Assembly (NCBI GenBank): GCA_954871525.1
Contig: OX940867.1
Span: 14,795,343-14,859,342 of the forward strand
Source: Parietaria judaica
Taxonomy: Eukaryota > Streptophyta > Magnoliopsida > Rosales > Urticaceae
Length of the DNA: 64,000 nt
Reading direction: 5' to 3'
Shown: piece by piece, positions 22,994 to 35,927 of the stretch
Layout: each line of letters starts with the position of its first letter
Numbering within the stretch: position 1 is the first letter of the stretch
Notes under the pieces: generated by a model
The model's database searches: none
The model's input: only the letters and a program-made list of their open reading frames with translations
What the model was told of the DNA's origin: nothing
Translations under genes and position numbers: made by a program

Positions 22994-25900
22994 CTATAGA
23001 AGGGAAAGTTGAAGTTTGGGTCTGTTGGGCTGCGGCTCCACGACCTCTAAATGAACGCTAACCGTCTGAAGAACGCCAAACGAACGGCTACCGTCCATCT
23101 TCTTGATGATCTGCTGCTGCTCATCTACGTACCACTCTGATGCGCCTCCTTTTTCGCCTTTTTCGCTCAAGTACACAGGCCCTTCTATTCCGTACCTGCA
23201 AGAAAAAGGAATAAGTCAACACCGACGACCGGTAAAAGAAGGAAAACATAGACCAAACCTCAGATTTAATTTTTATGGTGTATTTACTTGGGAACAAATA
23301 CGATGAACCCGTTGGATCTTATCTTCACGATCCTGGCCTCCGTGTCTGTCGGCCTGCACGGGAAAATAATAATTTTGGTACTTCATTAATTAAATTGACA
23401 ATAAATAAGGTTGAAGAAAAAGAAGAAATAAAAAACCATGGAAAATTATTTTAAACCCGAAACCCAAATATTCAGTTAAGAAATTATATTCTAAATTGGC
23501 CCGGGTTTCAGCATAGGGAGAAATGAAATACTGAAACCTGGTTAGTAGGCTCTTCGAGCCTTTTTTCAGAACCCGAAACTAAAACATCTAGTGGCAAAAA
23601 AAAGTATCTTGGTAAAGAAATTCCTTTCCATTTAGATTCTGGGTTTCGGTTCATGAAATCCCGAAACCCAGTTAGTAGGTTTTTGAGTTTTTCTAGTCCT
23701 TTCTTTACCTATGATCTTTTTACCAGATTTCGGGTACTAATTTCAAAATTAGGCAAATCCTGGATTTTTTGTTTCACTAACTAGAAAGAAAAAGATGGAA
23801 AACAAGCACTTTACGTACCGATTTCTGAAGAAGATGACTGTGTGGAGCTCCACTGAAGCCCGACTTGCCATCTGGGCGTTTCTATGTCGGTAATTCAAAT
23901 CTGAAGCCATTTTATGAGAAAGCAGTAAATCAATCAAGGATTTTAATAACTTGGAGCTAAGGTAGTCTTTGGTCCCAAGCAATGCGAAACACACAGAATT
24001 GTTATAATATAGTTTCAAATTCTTGATTTTATTTAGTTTGTAATTTCCTAATTAATGCTTCATTAGTTACGTAATGTATAGTTCCCCAAAAATCAACAAA
24101 AATAATACGGCAAGCAGTTTTAAAGTAAAATATTCCGTACTGTCAGCAATGCTGGTGAGTTGGGGTCTATCATGGAATACGGTAGGCAGTTTGTAAATCC
24201 CCAAAGAGGCGGCAAGCAATCGGTGCGCAATCACATCTGCAAGAAGAAGAAAAAATGAGAATATGTAATTTAAGCAGTGCATTTAAGCAGCTCTGATGAG
24301 AATAATTACCAAACTAACCTGCATATCTTCTGATGGGAGAGGTAAAATGAGTATATAACGGTGATGCAAGCCCGTAATGAAGATATTCCGGAGGGCTAAG
24401 ATCCCCGCTGCAGAAGTAAACAGCCTAGATGGAATCCACGGGATAAATGTTAGGTCTCACGTACATACAAAGGTATGTGCGTATGTATCAGAGAAAGGGA
24501 AAAAGGGGCATTTAGGTGGAAAAAAATTTAAATATGGAATATTTATAACAAAAAGAAAATCATGTAAGAAAGTTGATTGAGCAATCACACACCTGTGTCA
24601 TGCACCGCGTCGCCAGTATACGGATCAGCTTATTAAAATACGGATCAGCACCCTGAAAAGATACTAAAAATTCAGTACAAAGTAGCTTTGTATGTATGTG
24701 TTTGTGTTTGTGCATCGATTAGGATAGTGATATGACATACAACAGCGTGATCGAGTGAATCAGCGAGCGCTTTTGATGAAGAAACGTCCAAGTTGAGACC
24801 AACAGAAGCCGCTGTACGCAGCAAAGGTTCAAGCATCTCTCTAGTCGGAGTAGGATGTCGCCTGCCCATAAAACCCACAGACCGTTACATAAAGAATAAG
24901 GACGTATAAGTTGTAGAAAATCCGATAACTATTTCCGTAGTTATGTTCCGTATACGTTTTAGAAATCCGTCGTTATGTTCTCGTAGGTACTTTTCGTCAA
25001 CCGTGACTTTATTTATGTTTATAGATTATTTAATTATGCCGTGTTATTTATTATGTTTGGCTTATTATCTAAGTAGGGTATTTTTTTAATTATTTAATTA
25101 TGTAAGAGGTGGGTAAGTATGCTTTAGGGTTTGGGCACGACCAATTGAGTTGTAAGTCTGGTCTATTTAAGAGACACTGGATCAATGAGAAAGTCGTGAA
25201 AAATAGATAAATCAGTTTAGTTTCTCTTAAGAGTTAAGAAAATGAAATCTGTTGAAAAAAAAAATTACCTTAACAGAGAGCACATGGGGAAATGTGCGAG
25301 TATTTTTTCTGCAACGGAAACATTAGCAGCGAGCATGAACTCCTCAACCATTTGATTTGCTTCTCGAATTTGATACATGCCTGTACAAAGGACTCGGAAA
25401 TTAGAGCAAGCCACACAAAACTAAACTTTCTGAACACCCTTTTGATAATTTTACAGGGAGCCAAACTACATTTTACATTTCTATTATTTAAATGTTAGAA
25501 ATATTAGAATATTTGACATTGCTTCAATCTTGGTCGGCTATTTTCACCAGGATTCAAGACACTATTATCCAAAACAATAAGATGATCTTAGACGACATAA
25601 ATTATTATTGGAGAAGAAAAATGAAAAATTGTCTACGAAGCAGATGAACGTTTAGCTTGTAGGTTCATTCTCATGACTTACCAATATCAAGAGGGTCATG
25701 AGTCTCGGTGTCGATTTGGAATTTGACTTCTGCAGAAGCAAGAGTCAAAGCACCTCTGTCAATACGCCTCAATCGCATTATCTGCATGAGCAGAACAGTT
25801 AAAACTCTAAATATCATTAACATATACACAAACACACACATATATATGTATGTATATATATATATATGTGTACTTATATATAAATATGTATATACATATA

Positions 25901-28900
25901 TACATACATATACCATGAATGAACTAATATTAGCACAAGACAGCATATATACCTTTGCTAAATTATTCATGTTTCTCAAATCAGTAGTTAATGGATCCAT
26001 CAAGCGACTGTAAATAACATGAAAACAATTAGAAAGACTCAGAACAGCAGTAAATATCAACAACACAAGAACTACAAGATTGAGGGTATATTTGACATTT
26101 TTATAATTACTATATAGCTTTGAAAACCAAAAAAAAGGAAGAAGAATACCTGTCATCCATCCTTGCCTGAGCTTCAACGTATGATAACGCTGCACAAGAT
26201 TTTATGATACTCTTCGAAAATTTGGTTGAAATAATATCTGCTTCGGGTGTCATTTCCTGCGATGAAAAAAAAAAACTAAGTTCAAAACTTTTTACATTTG
26301 GTAATTAAAAGCAATCATAATTATACATGAATTCTAATTTACAGCTTTATACATAACTCGAGCACATCACCGATACCCGGATTGACTTTTCATATCATAA
26401 TTAAAGATAAACTATATGTAAGACGAACAACGAATGGCGACAAACAGAACAGAAAAGTAACGTTCGAGACAATACCCATATGACTGAAAAAGATAGCCTC
26501 TCCACATCAGCTCGAAGAGAACATATATCTGGAGAACAAATGCACATCTTTGTGAGTTACAGCAAAATCGTCAATCTTTTATAGTTCAAAGATATTGATT
26601 AATTTTAGATGAAATAAAATAGCAATTAGAAGATAGAGAAAGATGAGAACATTACCTTCTGTTAGAGGTTTGGGAAGCATGTCAATCCGTCGATCGACAA
26701 GGTACACTGATGTGCCCCTCTGTGAAGCCTCGTCGTCAAGCGGGGTGCCCAAATGAACGAAATTTGTGACATCAGCAATATCTTTGTGAACACAATTAAG
26801 GATGAATCATAGAGCGGTTTTTCAGTTCAAAACTCGTAACAATTTTCTACAAATACACCATCAAGACGAGTACAAAGACTTACAAAAATTCAACACTATC
26901 TCTGTAAATGTCACTAAAACCACAACGTAAATGCAATATTTCCGGTTCGTCACAATTACTAACACAGAACAGCACATCACAAATTGTCAGTAAGTGTGTC
27001 AGGATACGCACACCGACTTCAAAATTTCCATTTGGAAGAGCCGTGCAGTGAAGGGCATCATCAATATCCCTACATCCTGCAAAACACAAAAGAGAAAATA
27101 TCTCATAAACTGCTATGATATGCTCTTACTAAAACTTCAAACAATCATGAAGCACACCTGGAGGATCCACACTGAAGACCCGAATATGGCGTAGATCTTG
27201 CCTAATAGGGTTTGACAAATCTTCGGAAGACACTGACCACGGTAAAGGTGGCAAGCAAGCAAGAATTTGAGTTGAAAAAGGCCGAGTGTTTATATCATTT
27301 TCAATCAATACAACCTAAAAATCAGACAAAACGGTTATCAATTATTTTCTATCCAAACTTCACTTCTCTTGTCTTGGATCACAAAATTCATTACGTAATA
27401 TTTAGCTATAAAAATGAGAGATTAAACTCTGAATACCATTGATTAGTCAATTATCATAGGAATTATCACTTGATTACGCTGTAATTAATAACCGTTTAAG
27501 TGCTTACTATTAAAATCCTAGAATAGTTTTTACTTCCTACTGTATTTATTCCGGTAAATCCACTTGTAATTTTATCCTCTACAAGAAATACCCTGTATAG
27601 TCCAAATTATCCATTGAAATACAATTCAAACCTTTCTATATATTGGATTAATATACCTCAGTTTCTGTTTCTTTGTCGCCTATTTGTCCTATGGTCCGAA
27701 CATAATGTCCAGAAGGATACCGAGATTGATGATCCCAAGAATCAACGGCCACAATAATCCTCTTATCCAGAAGATTCTCGAGCTGTCGAGTTTGGATTCT
27801 AATTTTAGGGATTCTGCGGTCTTTAGACGCAAACAATGCATAGGCAACACTACCACTTCCGGCTGGCATAGGCATAGGTTCAATGGAACCACAATAGCTG
27901 CGTCAATTAAATTTATAGTATAAATCAGCATATCAATGTGACTCGAAGAGTCAAATAGTTAAATAATAATGGTGGATTAAATTTTTCCGAGCAAAATCTC
28001 CATGAATTAAGGTTATTTACAGTCTTGCTCGTACACTGAATAGAAACATAGCAAATTGCCTCAGGCGAGACGAATAGTTGACAAGTAATATCAATATTTT
28101 CTGATAGGTTATAATCTTTATTCCATTTCTCTATACACTATTTATCATTAGGTTATAATCTACATACTTTTCAATCAATGAGAGAAGATCATCGTATTTT
28201 CCCGATTTCTACAGAACTCATGAGGGTCAAATAGTCAACGGGTATTGAAGGATTCACTTTTTCCTACACTGAAAAGATAACTAAAAGGAAAAGTCAACTC
28301 ACGATTGCCAATTCCTCTTTATCACACCAATAACGATGCCAGATGGCCGAGACAAAGCAAGAGCCATTTCAGAAGTGCCTTGAACTTGAGATATGGTTCT
28401 TGGGGCATCATCGGCACTCTCTGGAACTAAGCGAACATCTTCTTCATCTTCGTCATCTGCATTAAATAAACTTTCAATTCCAAACTCAACAAATATTTAT
28501 GCATGAAGAGCAAAAAGCAGTATATATTTGAAGAGACTGTCATCGAGTTCTGCTCTTATTCCAAAAGTACGCGTGCGAGTTTTAATGGCCACTGAATATA
28601 TGACCATGATGATTTTTGTTCGTGGAACAGTATAATATTTGTTGTTAGGTATAAATTGTACAATAATATCTATATAATTTAAACTTTAGTATTTAGTTGC
28701 TTTCAGGGGTTTCTGTAATTTTGCTCTTGCTTGATCATCTACAAGTTTGTGACAGTTAAAACAATAAAGTGCAGGACGGGAAACGGTCTCACATCTAATA
28801 TGTTAAACAGTTAAAGGACTTTATAGTTGTGGCAAAGAATCTTACCATGAAATTTAATTTATTTATTTATTTATTTATTCAATTCGATTCACGGACTAAC

Positions 28901-30231
28901 CAGGGACTGTAAGATTTCAAATGTAACATTTATAAGGTTCATTACCTTCCTCTGCTATGGAGAGAGATTTCTCCACATGCCATTGTTCTTTCGGAAGAAG
29001 TTCCACAGCTACTATATCTCCATCAAACGCTCTATTCATGTTCGAACGCCCATAAATAATAATTTCATCACCAATGCTCTCGCTTCCGACATATGCTTCA
29101 AACGGGTTGTAACGGTTCACACGCAGTTTTCCTTGGTGATAAATACTTCGGTGCAAGCCAGAAGTGATCTCAGACATAGGCAAATGTTGGGCATATACGG
29201 TCTTCCTCTTGGATGGTCTCAAGTCTTCAACATTCTCCATGATCACGTCTTCAGCCGAAGGAAGCACAAGCAAGTCGAGCAAATCGGTACGACCCAATGA
29301 TTTCACGTACGACTCAACTGAAAAATAAAACCGACGTAAGAAAATTATAGTTCTTTTCTTCTTGGGTATAAAGACTAAAAAATTTGCTATAACAACTAAA
29401 AGGAAATAGAGTCGACATACTTGTCTCGGCTGATATGCCCTCCTCAATGGCCTTTTTCTTATTCTCTCTGTCATTAGTGACGAGTAGAACTCGAGCAGCA
29501 GCTCCAAGATGAGTCTGGTACCATTGAGCAGCCACGCGAATCGCTGTTCATTACAGAGAAAACTCTTCATATCCAAACAAAATTACGAAAAAAAGGGGAA
29601 AACTACTTGCAAGACAATCCCAAACTAACCTCTGTCATTTCGATCGTTTTTACTCTCTCCTTGCATTTGCTTAACATAGGTATCCCTGAGAGAGAGAGAG
29701 AGATGGAGAGAGTGAATATATATACATATATAATATATATATATATATACATAGAGAGAGATAGAGAGCAAGAAAGGGAGATTACTTGTGATGTTCGTTG
29801 GCAAAAACGAAGAAAGACCTAGACGGATCGGCAGAGAGAGCTCGGAGGCGGTTGTAGACGGAAAGGTTTCTGTTCTTGACCTCTTCGAGAACAATGGATA
29901 GCAAAACGACGCCATCAAGGGCTGGATTTTCCAACAAATCAATCTGCCGGAGAACGACATTGGTGTCGAGCACCAAAATTTGAAGCGACTCAGAGGTCAA
30001 GGACAGACGAGATTCGGCCACGGAAGGGCAGAGCTTGCAGAAAGAAGCTCCGCAACTAATATCGTCTCGCAGATAGTGCTCTCTCACCACCTGATTGACA
30101 CCACCATTGAAGAACACACATGAATTTTATTTTATTTTTCCCTATAATTGCAAGTAATATTGAGAATAAGCAGTGACCTTGGTGACTCTGCCGGCTTTGG
30201 ATTTCTTGACGAATGACTTGCTCTGCAACAT
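22994..30231 (-). CDS. RRP44A: exosome exo/endoribonuclease RRP44 (DIS3), 22 coding exons
   Basis: Exons in order: 30231-30178, 30090-29786, 29685-29630, 29543-29421, 29317-28946, 28456-28303, 27897-27657, 27314-27158, 27076-27008, 26781-26656, 26528-26476, 26256-26150, 26007-25953, 25781-25682, 25380-25269, 24861-24741, 24652-24593, 24424-24319, 24236-24141, 23900-23819, 23353-23288, 23195-22994. They give 938 aa in a single frame. RRP44 is the catalytic subunit of the RNA exosome and degrades RNA 3' to 5'. N-terminal CX4CX2C (C31, C36, C39) is the CR3 motif. A PIN domain follows with D60, E88 and D163. Cold-shock-like regions lead to the RNB domain [13 protein letters not shown] with D485, D491, D493 and D494, the full acidic set. 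An S1 domain ([13 protein letters not shown]) closes the protein. The length is close to Arabidopsis RRP44A as I remember it. Exon 9 was ended at 27008 because this restores the conserved GVHIADV. Confidence 0.95.
29691..29760. repeat. GA and TA microsatellite in an RRP44 intron
   Basis: A (GA)n run at 29687-29702 is followed by (TA)n near 29717-29750 and another GA-rich stretch. It lies within the intron 29686-29785. A similar TA/TG block (25840-25920) lies in the intron 25782-25952. Confidence 0.85.
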
Positions 30232-31050
30232 CTTCTTAGCTTGCTAGCTTGTTTACGATGACTGACAAAAAAGACGCTAATTATTAGCTCAAAACTCAAA
30301 CCCAAAATTTGTCAATACTCGATATGTACATTTTTCACGGTCGACGTTCCTAATGTTTACTATGTTGCTTTTTTCCAAAACTCCGCAACAAAGTATCAAA
30401 GAAAACGTTTCTACCCGTTACAAATTGTGTCAAAGTCAACAACTTTTGATGTCCTACGATCGGTTCGCTAAGTTTACTGCATATCATAACACATAAAACC
30501 CGGCATCGACCAAAATCTGGTCTTTTCGGATTCATAATAAGCAAACTGATAGATTGAAAGAATTAGCAAAATTCACAACCTTCGTTTGAATTGAGCAGAA
30601 TCGATAAACATGACTATCAAAATTAAAAATGGTTTCTTTGAGACACAACATCAAACACTCGGAGTGCAAAATTTACAGGATGAAAGAGAAACCCAATTAG
30701 GCTCTCAAACACAAGAAGTGAGGGTCAGAGACTTACTGTGAGACTGAGAGAGAAGATAACAATATGAACAACTTAAAGTCGTCAAATTATCGATTTTTCA
30801 AGAGAAATAAATATGGAGCTCGAATTGATTCGGAGATGTCGAGCTCCACGAAATCGGAAGAGAAGAATGGTGATGAATTCGGAGAAGAGATGGTTTCATA
30901 AGAAAGAAGGCGACAAATCGTGAAGCGGCTTCAACGATGAGAAGAGATAACGGCGGGAAGAGGGTTCTTCTAGTCAAGGCAAAGAGGGTTTCGGATATTT
31001 GTGGCAAAAAGATCCAAAGATTATAAACATCGGGCAAAAAAAACTCAAAT
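30232..31050 (-). promoter_or_regulatory. 5' UTR and leader intron of RRP44 (inferred)
   Basis: On the minus strand a donor CACA/GTAAGTC at 30736 and an acceptor TTTTTTGTCAG ending at 30262 would remove a 475-bp intron (30262-30736). This leaves a 30-nt leader exon before the ATG. The upstream stretch (30737 to about 31050) is CT-rich on the sense strand, as many plant leaders are. The 30798-31037 open frame there is not protein-like. Inference only. Confidence 0.45.
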
Positions 31051-31204
31051 CTTTTTCTTTCGGCGTAGACTCAAAAGTTTATAAGAATCTAATGATAAAT
31101 ACCTAGTGCCTCAAAAAAAATATGCTAGTTATTAGGACCCATTTTGTTATTTATAAGAATATTTGTGGTATTTTTTTTATTTTTATATATATATATATAT
31201 ATGA

Positions 31205-31298
31205 GGATCTTTGGATTTTACTTTTACCCCACGGTGACTCGAACTTAAAACCTCTAATGTCATAAGTGATGTGCTCGTTACCACTAGACCGAACTCAA
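31205..31298 (-). mobile_element. tRNA-like SINE fragment
   Basis: The minus strand reads tctagtggtaacgagca (A-box like), then about 30 bases later gttcgagtc (matching the B-box GWTCRANNC). These are the internal Pol III promoter boxes of tRNA-derived plant SINEs. It is flanked by an AT microsatellite (31183-31202). There is no complete tRNA fold, so it is not a tRNA gene. Confidence 0.45.
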
Positions 31299-31606
31299 GA
31301 ATATTTGTGGTATAAATACTCAAAATTTATCAAAATTTGACAAAGAAATCCCCTTGTTTTGCGGTATAAATGCAAGATATCTCAGAAAGTGCCATTTGTT
31401 TTTCCATCATAGATAAACAAATTTATATTTAACACTTGAGATATTTACGGAAAAAAAGCGCGCGAAAGAGAGATGGGACCGATTGTACAAATGGACCACT
31501 TTACACATATCACGTGTCACTTAACAAAAAAATAGGTAACATATCCAAATTATAGTACTTACTGCAATACTTTTTTGCTATAGTTAGAATGGATATTGTT
31601 ATGGGT

Positions 31607-32656
31607 ATTTTTCGGAGCCCAGGTGACCCGAAAAATAAAAAAAATAAAAAATAAAAAAAGTCAACAGGATTCAGCCCTACAAGAGTCAGCGAAAAGTCAA
31701 CTTCGGCTTGACCCAAAAAGCGTGCCCAAAAATGCACTTAAGTCCCTTATCAAGTATCACCGTGTCACCGCGTCAACTGTTGTCACTGTGTCACTGCGTC
31801 ACCATGTCACTACATCACCGCGTCACCGCGCAAACAATATCATAATTGCTCGAGGGCTCAATAAAGTAATTATTAATTACTCAGAGGGCATTGGACCCTC
31901 CTACAAATAGGAGCTTCATTTCAGTCAAACGATAACTCCCAATAACCACAAACAACTCGTTCAAACTCCTCACAGCTCATAGTAACGCTCTGTATAGTCA
32001 TAAACTCTTTTATGTCTTATATATATTCCGGTTTAAATACCTTACTAACGTCGGAGCGAAGAAGCAACCCAGAGAGAAGGTGTCGGACGAATCCCCGACT
32101 CCCCAAAGATAGAGGCGGAGAAGCTACTTATAGAGAAGGCACCGAAGGAATCACCGACTTCCCATAGATAGAGGCGGAGAAGCTAGCTAGAGAGAAGGCG
32201 CCGGAGGAGTCCACGCCTCTCCAGAAATAGAAGGATCAAGCTCCGAGCGTCGATCGAGCATTGTCTCTACTATCAGCTCCCGGCATGCCCAGGCAAGCCC
32301 AAGTACGTATCTCCCAACGCCCACTTTGAACTACGTGATGACCTGATCCCAGTAAAATGGGTACGTAGGCAGCCTCGCTATAAGTGACGAGGTGCGGCAT
32401 CATATATCATCATCCCCGACTCCCCCAGCGATCAAGGTTCAAGCGTCGACCTGCCCTACGAAGATTTCGGTTCTCAGCGAAGGTTTTGGGACTTTGCGAT
32501 AACGGGTTAGAAGACCCGGTTCCGGTCCGACGGTTAGCGGAAAAGTCACCAGACTTCAGAGACCAAGCCCAAGAAAAGTCAACAAACGGCGATGGGCCTA
32601 GCCTATTACCAAGACATGGGCCGCAATAGTGTTTGGTTCATTTTTCGACATCAACA
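31607..32656. repeat. solo LTR (family of 8221-9658)
   Basis: It starts TGTTATGGGTAT and ends CATCAACA (1050 bp). The flanks are gatat (31602-31606) and gatac (32657-32661), a 5-bp duplication with one change. It contains a short tandem array (about 31740-31835: gtcaccgcgtcac and variants), another of about 70 bp (32085-32225), and the conserved module at 32331-32402. No coding capacity. Confidence 0.85.
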
Positions 32657-32945
32657 GATACACTAAATTTTTTTGGGGGAATATGAGCCATACTTTTTTT
32701 CTAATAGTATTTCGGCTACTCTGCCGCAAACATCTCAATTATCAAGGGATATATGCAATAAAAGTACCCACAAATAACTCAAATTTTTTTATTTATATTC
32801 ATTCTTTTCTTGTAACGAAAAAAGTATACAATATATATATAAAAAAAATGCCTCTTTTCATAGGTTCTCATTTTTTGCGTTGTTAAGTGTATTCCTTTAA
32901 GTGACACGTGGTGCGTTTTCTCTCTCGCGCACCCTTTTATTTATA

Positions 32946-32973
32946 CTAGCGGACTACTCCGCGATTCGCGCGG
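32946..32973 (-). mobile_element. Helitron 3' terminus
   Basis: On the minus strand a hairpin CCGCG-ATTCG-type loop-CGCGG (32973-32959) is followed about 10 bases later by a terminal CTAG (32949-32946) and then T. A GC hairpin 10-12 bases before CTRR, inserted before T, is the Helitron 3' signature. The 5' TC end would lie to the right (higher coordinates). I could not place it, and no Rep/helicase gene is seen. Confidence 0.6.
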
Positions 32974-35234
32974 TGGCGATAAAATCATATGAAAATGTTC
33001 AATTTATGAATTCCACATCGAACTCGTTAATTTTCTTAATCAAACAATTTTACTTATTGTAGTAGTCTATTATTATAATTTGGATGATGTTAATATCTGT
33101 TTTTATTAAAAATGTGTAAATATATATTTAAAAAACTTAAAAACAAATTGTAATATAAAAGTTGTCTCAGTATAGATGGCAATATAAGAATAGAAGAGTG
33201 GATCCATATATGGTAGGGAAGATTGTTTTATGGTATTTTTTTTAATAGCAATACATGTAAATTGACTATTTTTCTTAAGTTAAATTAAATCGTGATGGTT
33301 AAATTTGAATCCAATACGATTAGCAAAATACATATGCTAAAAGGAAACTGAGAATGTTTTTACCATACAATTTATTCTTAATAGTTAATTTATACTACAT
33401 GTATTATTATATATGTTTGCGAGATAAATATTTAAAAATAATAAAATAAAATTGGGCTCAATTATTGTTTGAAGTGGTAATCAATAGTGTGATTTCCAAC
33501 ATATGGATGTCTATATATTACAACATAAAATGGTAACGATTACTGTTCTAAATGGTAAGCAATCAACACGTTTCCAAAGATGTTTTAGCAACTGTCATCG
33601 CTACAAAAAAAAAGGCACCAACACTAAATGACGATGATTTAATTTCAAATGTTTAATTAAGAAGATGCATGACTTAGATATATTCAGTGTGTAAGAACAG
33701 GTGGCACTATTAGCCAAGTTTACAATAATGTAAAGGGGGTACTTATTTTGAGTCCCATGAGGGTTTGAACCTATGACCTCTTGAATAGAGGAGTGGTGGA
33801 ATCACTACTTGGCCAAGCAAGCTTGGTTAAAAACAATTATTTTCATTCGTGCTCACATTCTCATGTAAATATTAGTTGGTGAAATAAAAAGAAAAAATAA
33901 CAGTCAAATGAAGATAATTATCTTAACAACCAATCTAAACTATAACAAAACTCAAAATATTATTAGTGAAAAATTGAAATCAACAAATATAGTATCCAAA
34001 ATTTTCGCTGGAGTTGGCGTGTTTTGAAGCAATTAAAAGTGGCGAAATACATGATACAAACAAAGTGGGGGAGATAATATATACAGAGATATAAATGAGG
34101 AGAGATTGAATAGCCAAAAGTTGGTAGTAATTTTTAGAACATGTTTGATGGATATTGAAAAGCCAAACGATATACTTATTACTCATAATTAATTAATCTT
34201 AAAAATAAGTTGCTACTGTTTCACAAAAGAAATCTTTAACGTTTACAAAAAAAAAAAAGACGTCTTGAATCTTGACTTTCTAAACACAGGGTACTACGGA
34301 TATAGGCAAATGTGTCATATCAAAATAAAATCATCGTAATTTTCCTCAAAAAAATAAAAATAAAATAATATCATCGTAATTATTTTTTTCATGTTAAACT
34401 CGCATGAACGTAATGCATTCTTTTATATTATTTTTTTCATTCATTACTTGTTAAACTGGCAAATTAATTAGAAAGTAAACTCATCGAGTGTTTCTTTTGC
34501 ATTGAATTGCCCATAGATGCGTTTTTTAATTAAAGAAAATTGAAAATTTGAAAAATTAGGAAATAAGAATTCCTTATATTAGATAGTGCCATGTCATCAT
34601 CTTAGACTTTATGCTTTTTGTGCCATGCCCATGCCGATAAATATTACTTATAAATTTAGATAAGATTTATTATAGAGCAAAATATTATTGAGAATGTGTG
34701 TTGTAATCGAAAAAATTACATGGATTATGTAAAATCTGAAATTTTTCAAAAATCATAATGGAAAATTCAGCTATCCTAACTGCTCAAATTAAAAGGTTAG
34801 ATGCGGCGACCATACACATATTATATGTTTTGTAGTGCATGTTGATTTGTTATGCTACGTCACATGGATCGAATTTAAAAAAAAAAATTATATATGATAA
34901 AAAAATATCAATTTTATTTGGTTTCTAAGACTTAGTACGTATGTAATAGATTTGACATAAATACCTATATTATTCGCTTTTCTTTCACACGAGATCCGTA
35001 AAAAAAAATGTATAATGCCTTTTTTTCGTTTCAATTTTTTTTAATAAAATAATATTTTGATTTTTATTGTTAAAAAGTTATGATGAACACGTGGATAGTT
35101 AGATTTGTTTGAGAAAATTTGTTATATCCTCGTTAACTAATAATCAGTTCTTGCATGGAACAACGGCTCACAACATTGTGTTCATTAAGCAGCACGACTT
35201 TGTTACATTTACATGTGCATTACTCTCTCTGGCT
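32974..35234. other. AT-rich region, probably the body of Helitron-like and other decayed repeats
   Basis: No gene is seen apart from the SINE-like piece. The open frames (for example 33980-34186) are short and compositionally biased. Confidence 0.45.
33745..33835 (-). mobile_element. tRNA-like SINE fragment
   Basis: The minus strand reads cttggccaagtagtg (A-box like), then ggttcaaaccc (B box). The order and spacing fit a tRNA-derived SINE head. It is unrelated in detail to the fragment at 31205-31298. No poly-A or duplication defines its ends. Confidence 0.45.
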
Positions 35235-35822
35235 CAGTGGCGGAGCTAGCTTTGTATTTTAGGGGATGTACTTTATAACAAATCGAGATTTTTACACTTC
35301 TAGAAAGTATATTTCAATACTTGTTTTTATCCAATGTTTTAGTTTCAGTATAACTTTGAGCTCTGTTACTAAACTAAAGTTAATGATAAGCTTATGCGAC
35401 ATATTCGGTGGTGTCGGTGACGCACTCGATAATCTCGGCGGTGTCGGTGACGTACTTGGCAGTGTCGGCGACGCACTTGGTCGCGAGTATACATCATTGA
35501 CACACTTGAGAACGCCAAGTGGGCCGCCAACACCGCGAGTACGTCAAAAAACGCCAAATTCATCGCTGCTATCGTCGAGTACGTCACCGACACCGTCGAA
35601 AATAACGAGTGTGTTGCTGACATTGCCGAATATTCCGCCGAGTGTATTTCAATAATAGATAATTAATTATGACACAAAACACAATATAAAATAACAATAT
35701 ATGTAGCACCAACTATAAATCACAGCAACCATAAGCTAAACTTAGTATGTAGTGGTAATTTTTTTGCAAATTAATCAGCATATGCACGTGCGTATGCTAG
35801 TGCTATACTAGCTACGCCTATG
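35235..35822. mobile_element. non-autonomous hAT (Tip100-like) element
   Basis: The left end CAGTGGCGGAGCTAGC is the start I know from Tip100-type hAT elements, followed by the usual aggggatgt stretch. The right end tagctacgcctatg is a degenerate inverted copy. The flanks ctctggct (35227-35234) and ctgtagct (35823-35830) match at 6 of 8, fitting an old 8-bp hAT duplication. The interior holds the inverted duplication described next and no transposase. Confidence 0.65.
35400..35640. repeat. GC-rich inverted duplication (foldback) inside the hAT element
   Basis: The left arm (about 35400-35505) and the right arm (about 35640-35535) are reverse complements with scattered changes. Both read atattcgg, then gtgtcggtgacg and actcg, with a spacer of about 30 bp. 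Each arm also contains shorter direct repeats of ggtgtcggtgacgcactcg-like units spaced about 21-30 bp. The block is much GC-richer than its surroundings. Open frames across it (35266-35655 plus, 35369-35623 minus) are a by-product of the repeats. Confidence 0.85.
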
Positions 35823-35927
35823 CTGTAGCTAGTATTATTGTTAAAGGTCTTAACTCTAAGTTCTTGTTTATATTTTTCACACATAAGCAGCGAAACAAAG
35901 GGTTAAAAATACGATGTATATAGTAAC

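Noticed and set aside
27008..27089. Alternative ends for RRP44 exon 9 at other GT sites in GGTGTGCGTATCC
   Set aside because: The other donors delete conserved residues or shift the frame. Ending at 27008 restores GVHIADV in phase.
31205..31298. A true tRNA gene
   Set aside because: Only the two promoter boxes fit. No acceptor or anticodon stem can be formed.
35266..35655. Plus-strand frame of 129 codons with a repeated GGVGD pattern
   Set aside because: It spans the inverted duplication in a hAT element. The repeating protein pattern comes from the DNA repeats and there is no known domain.
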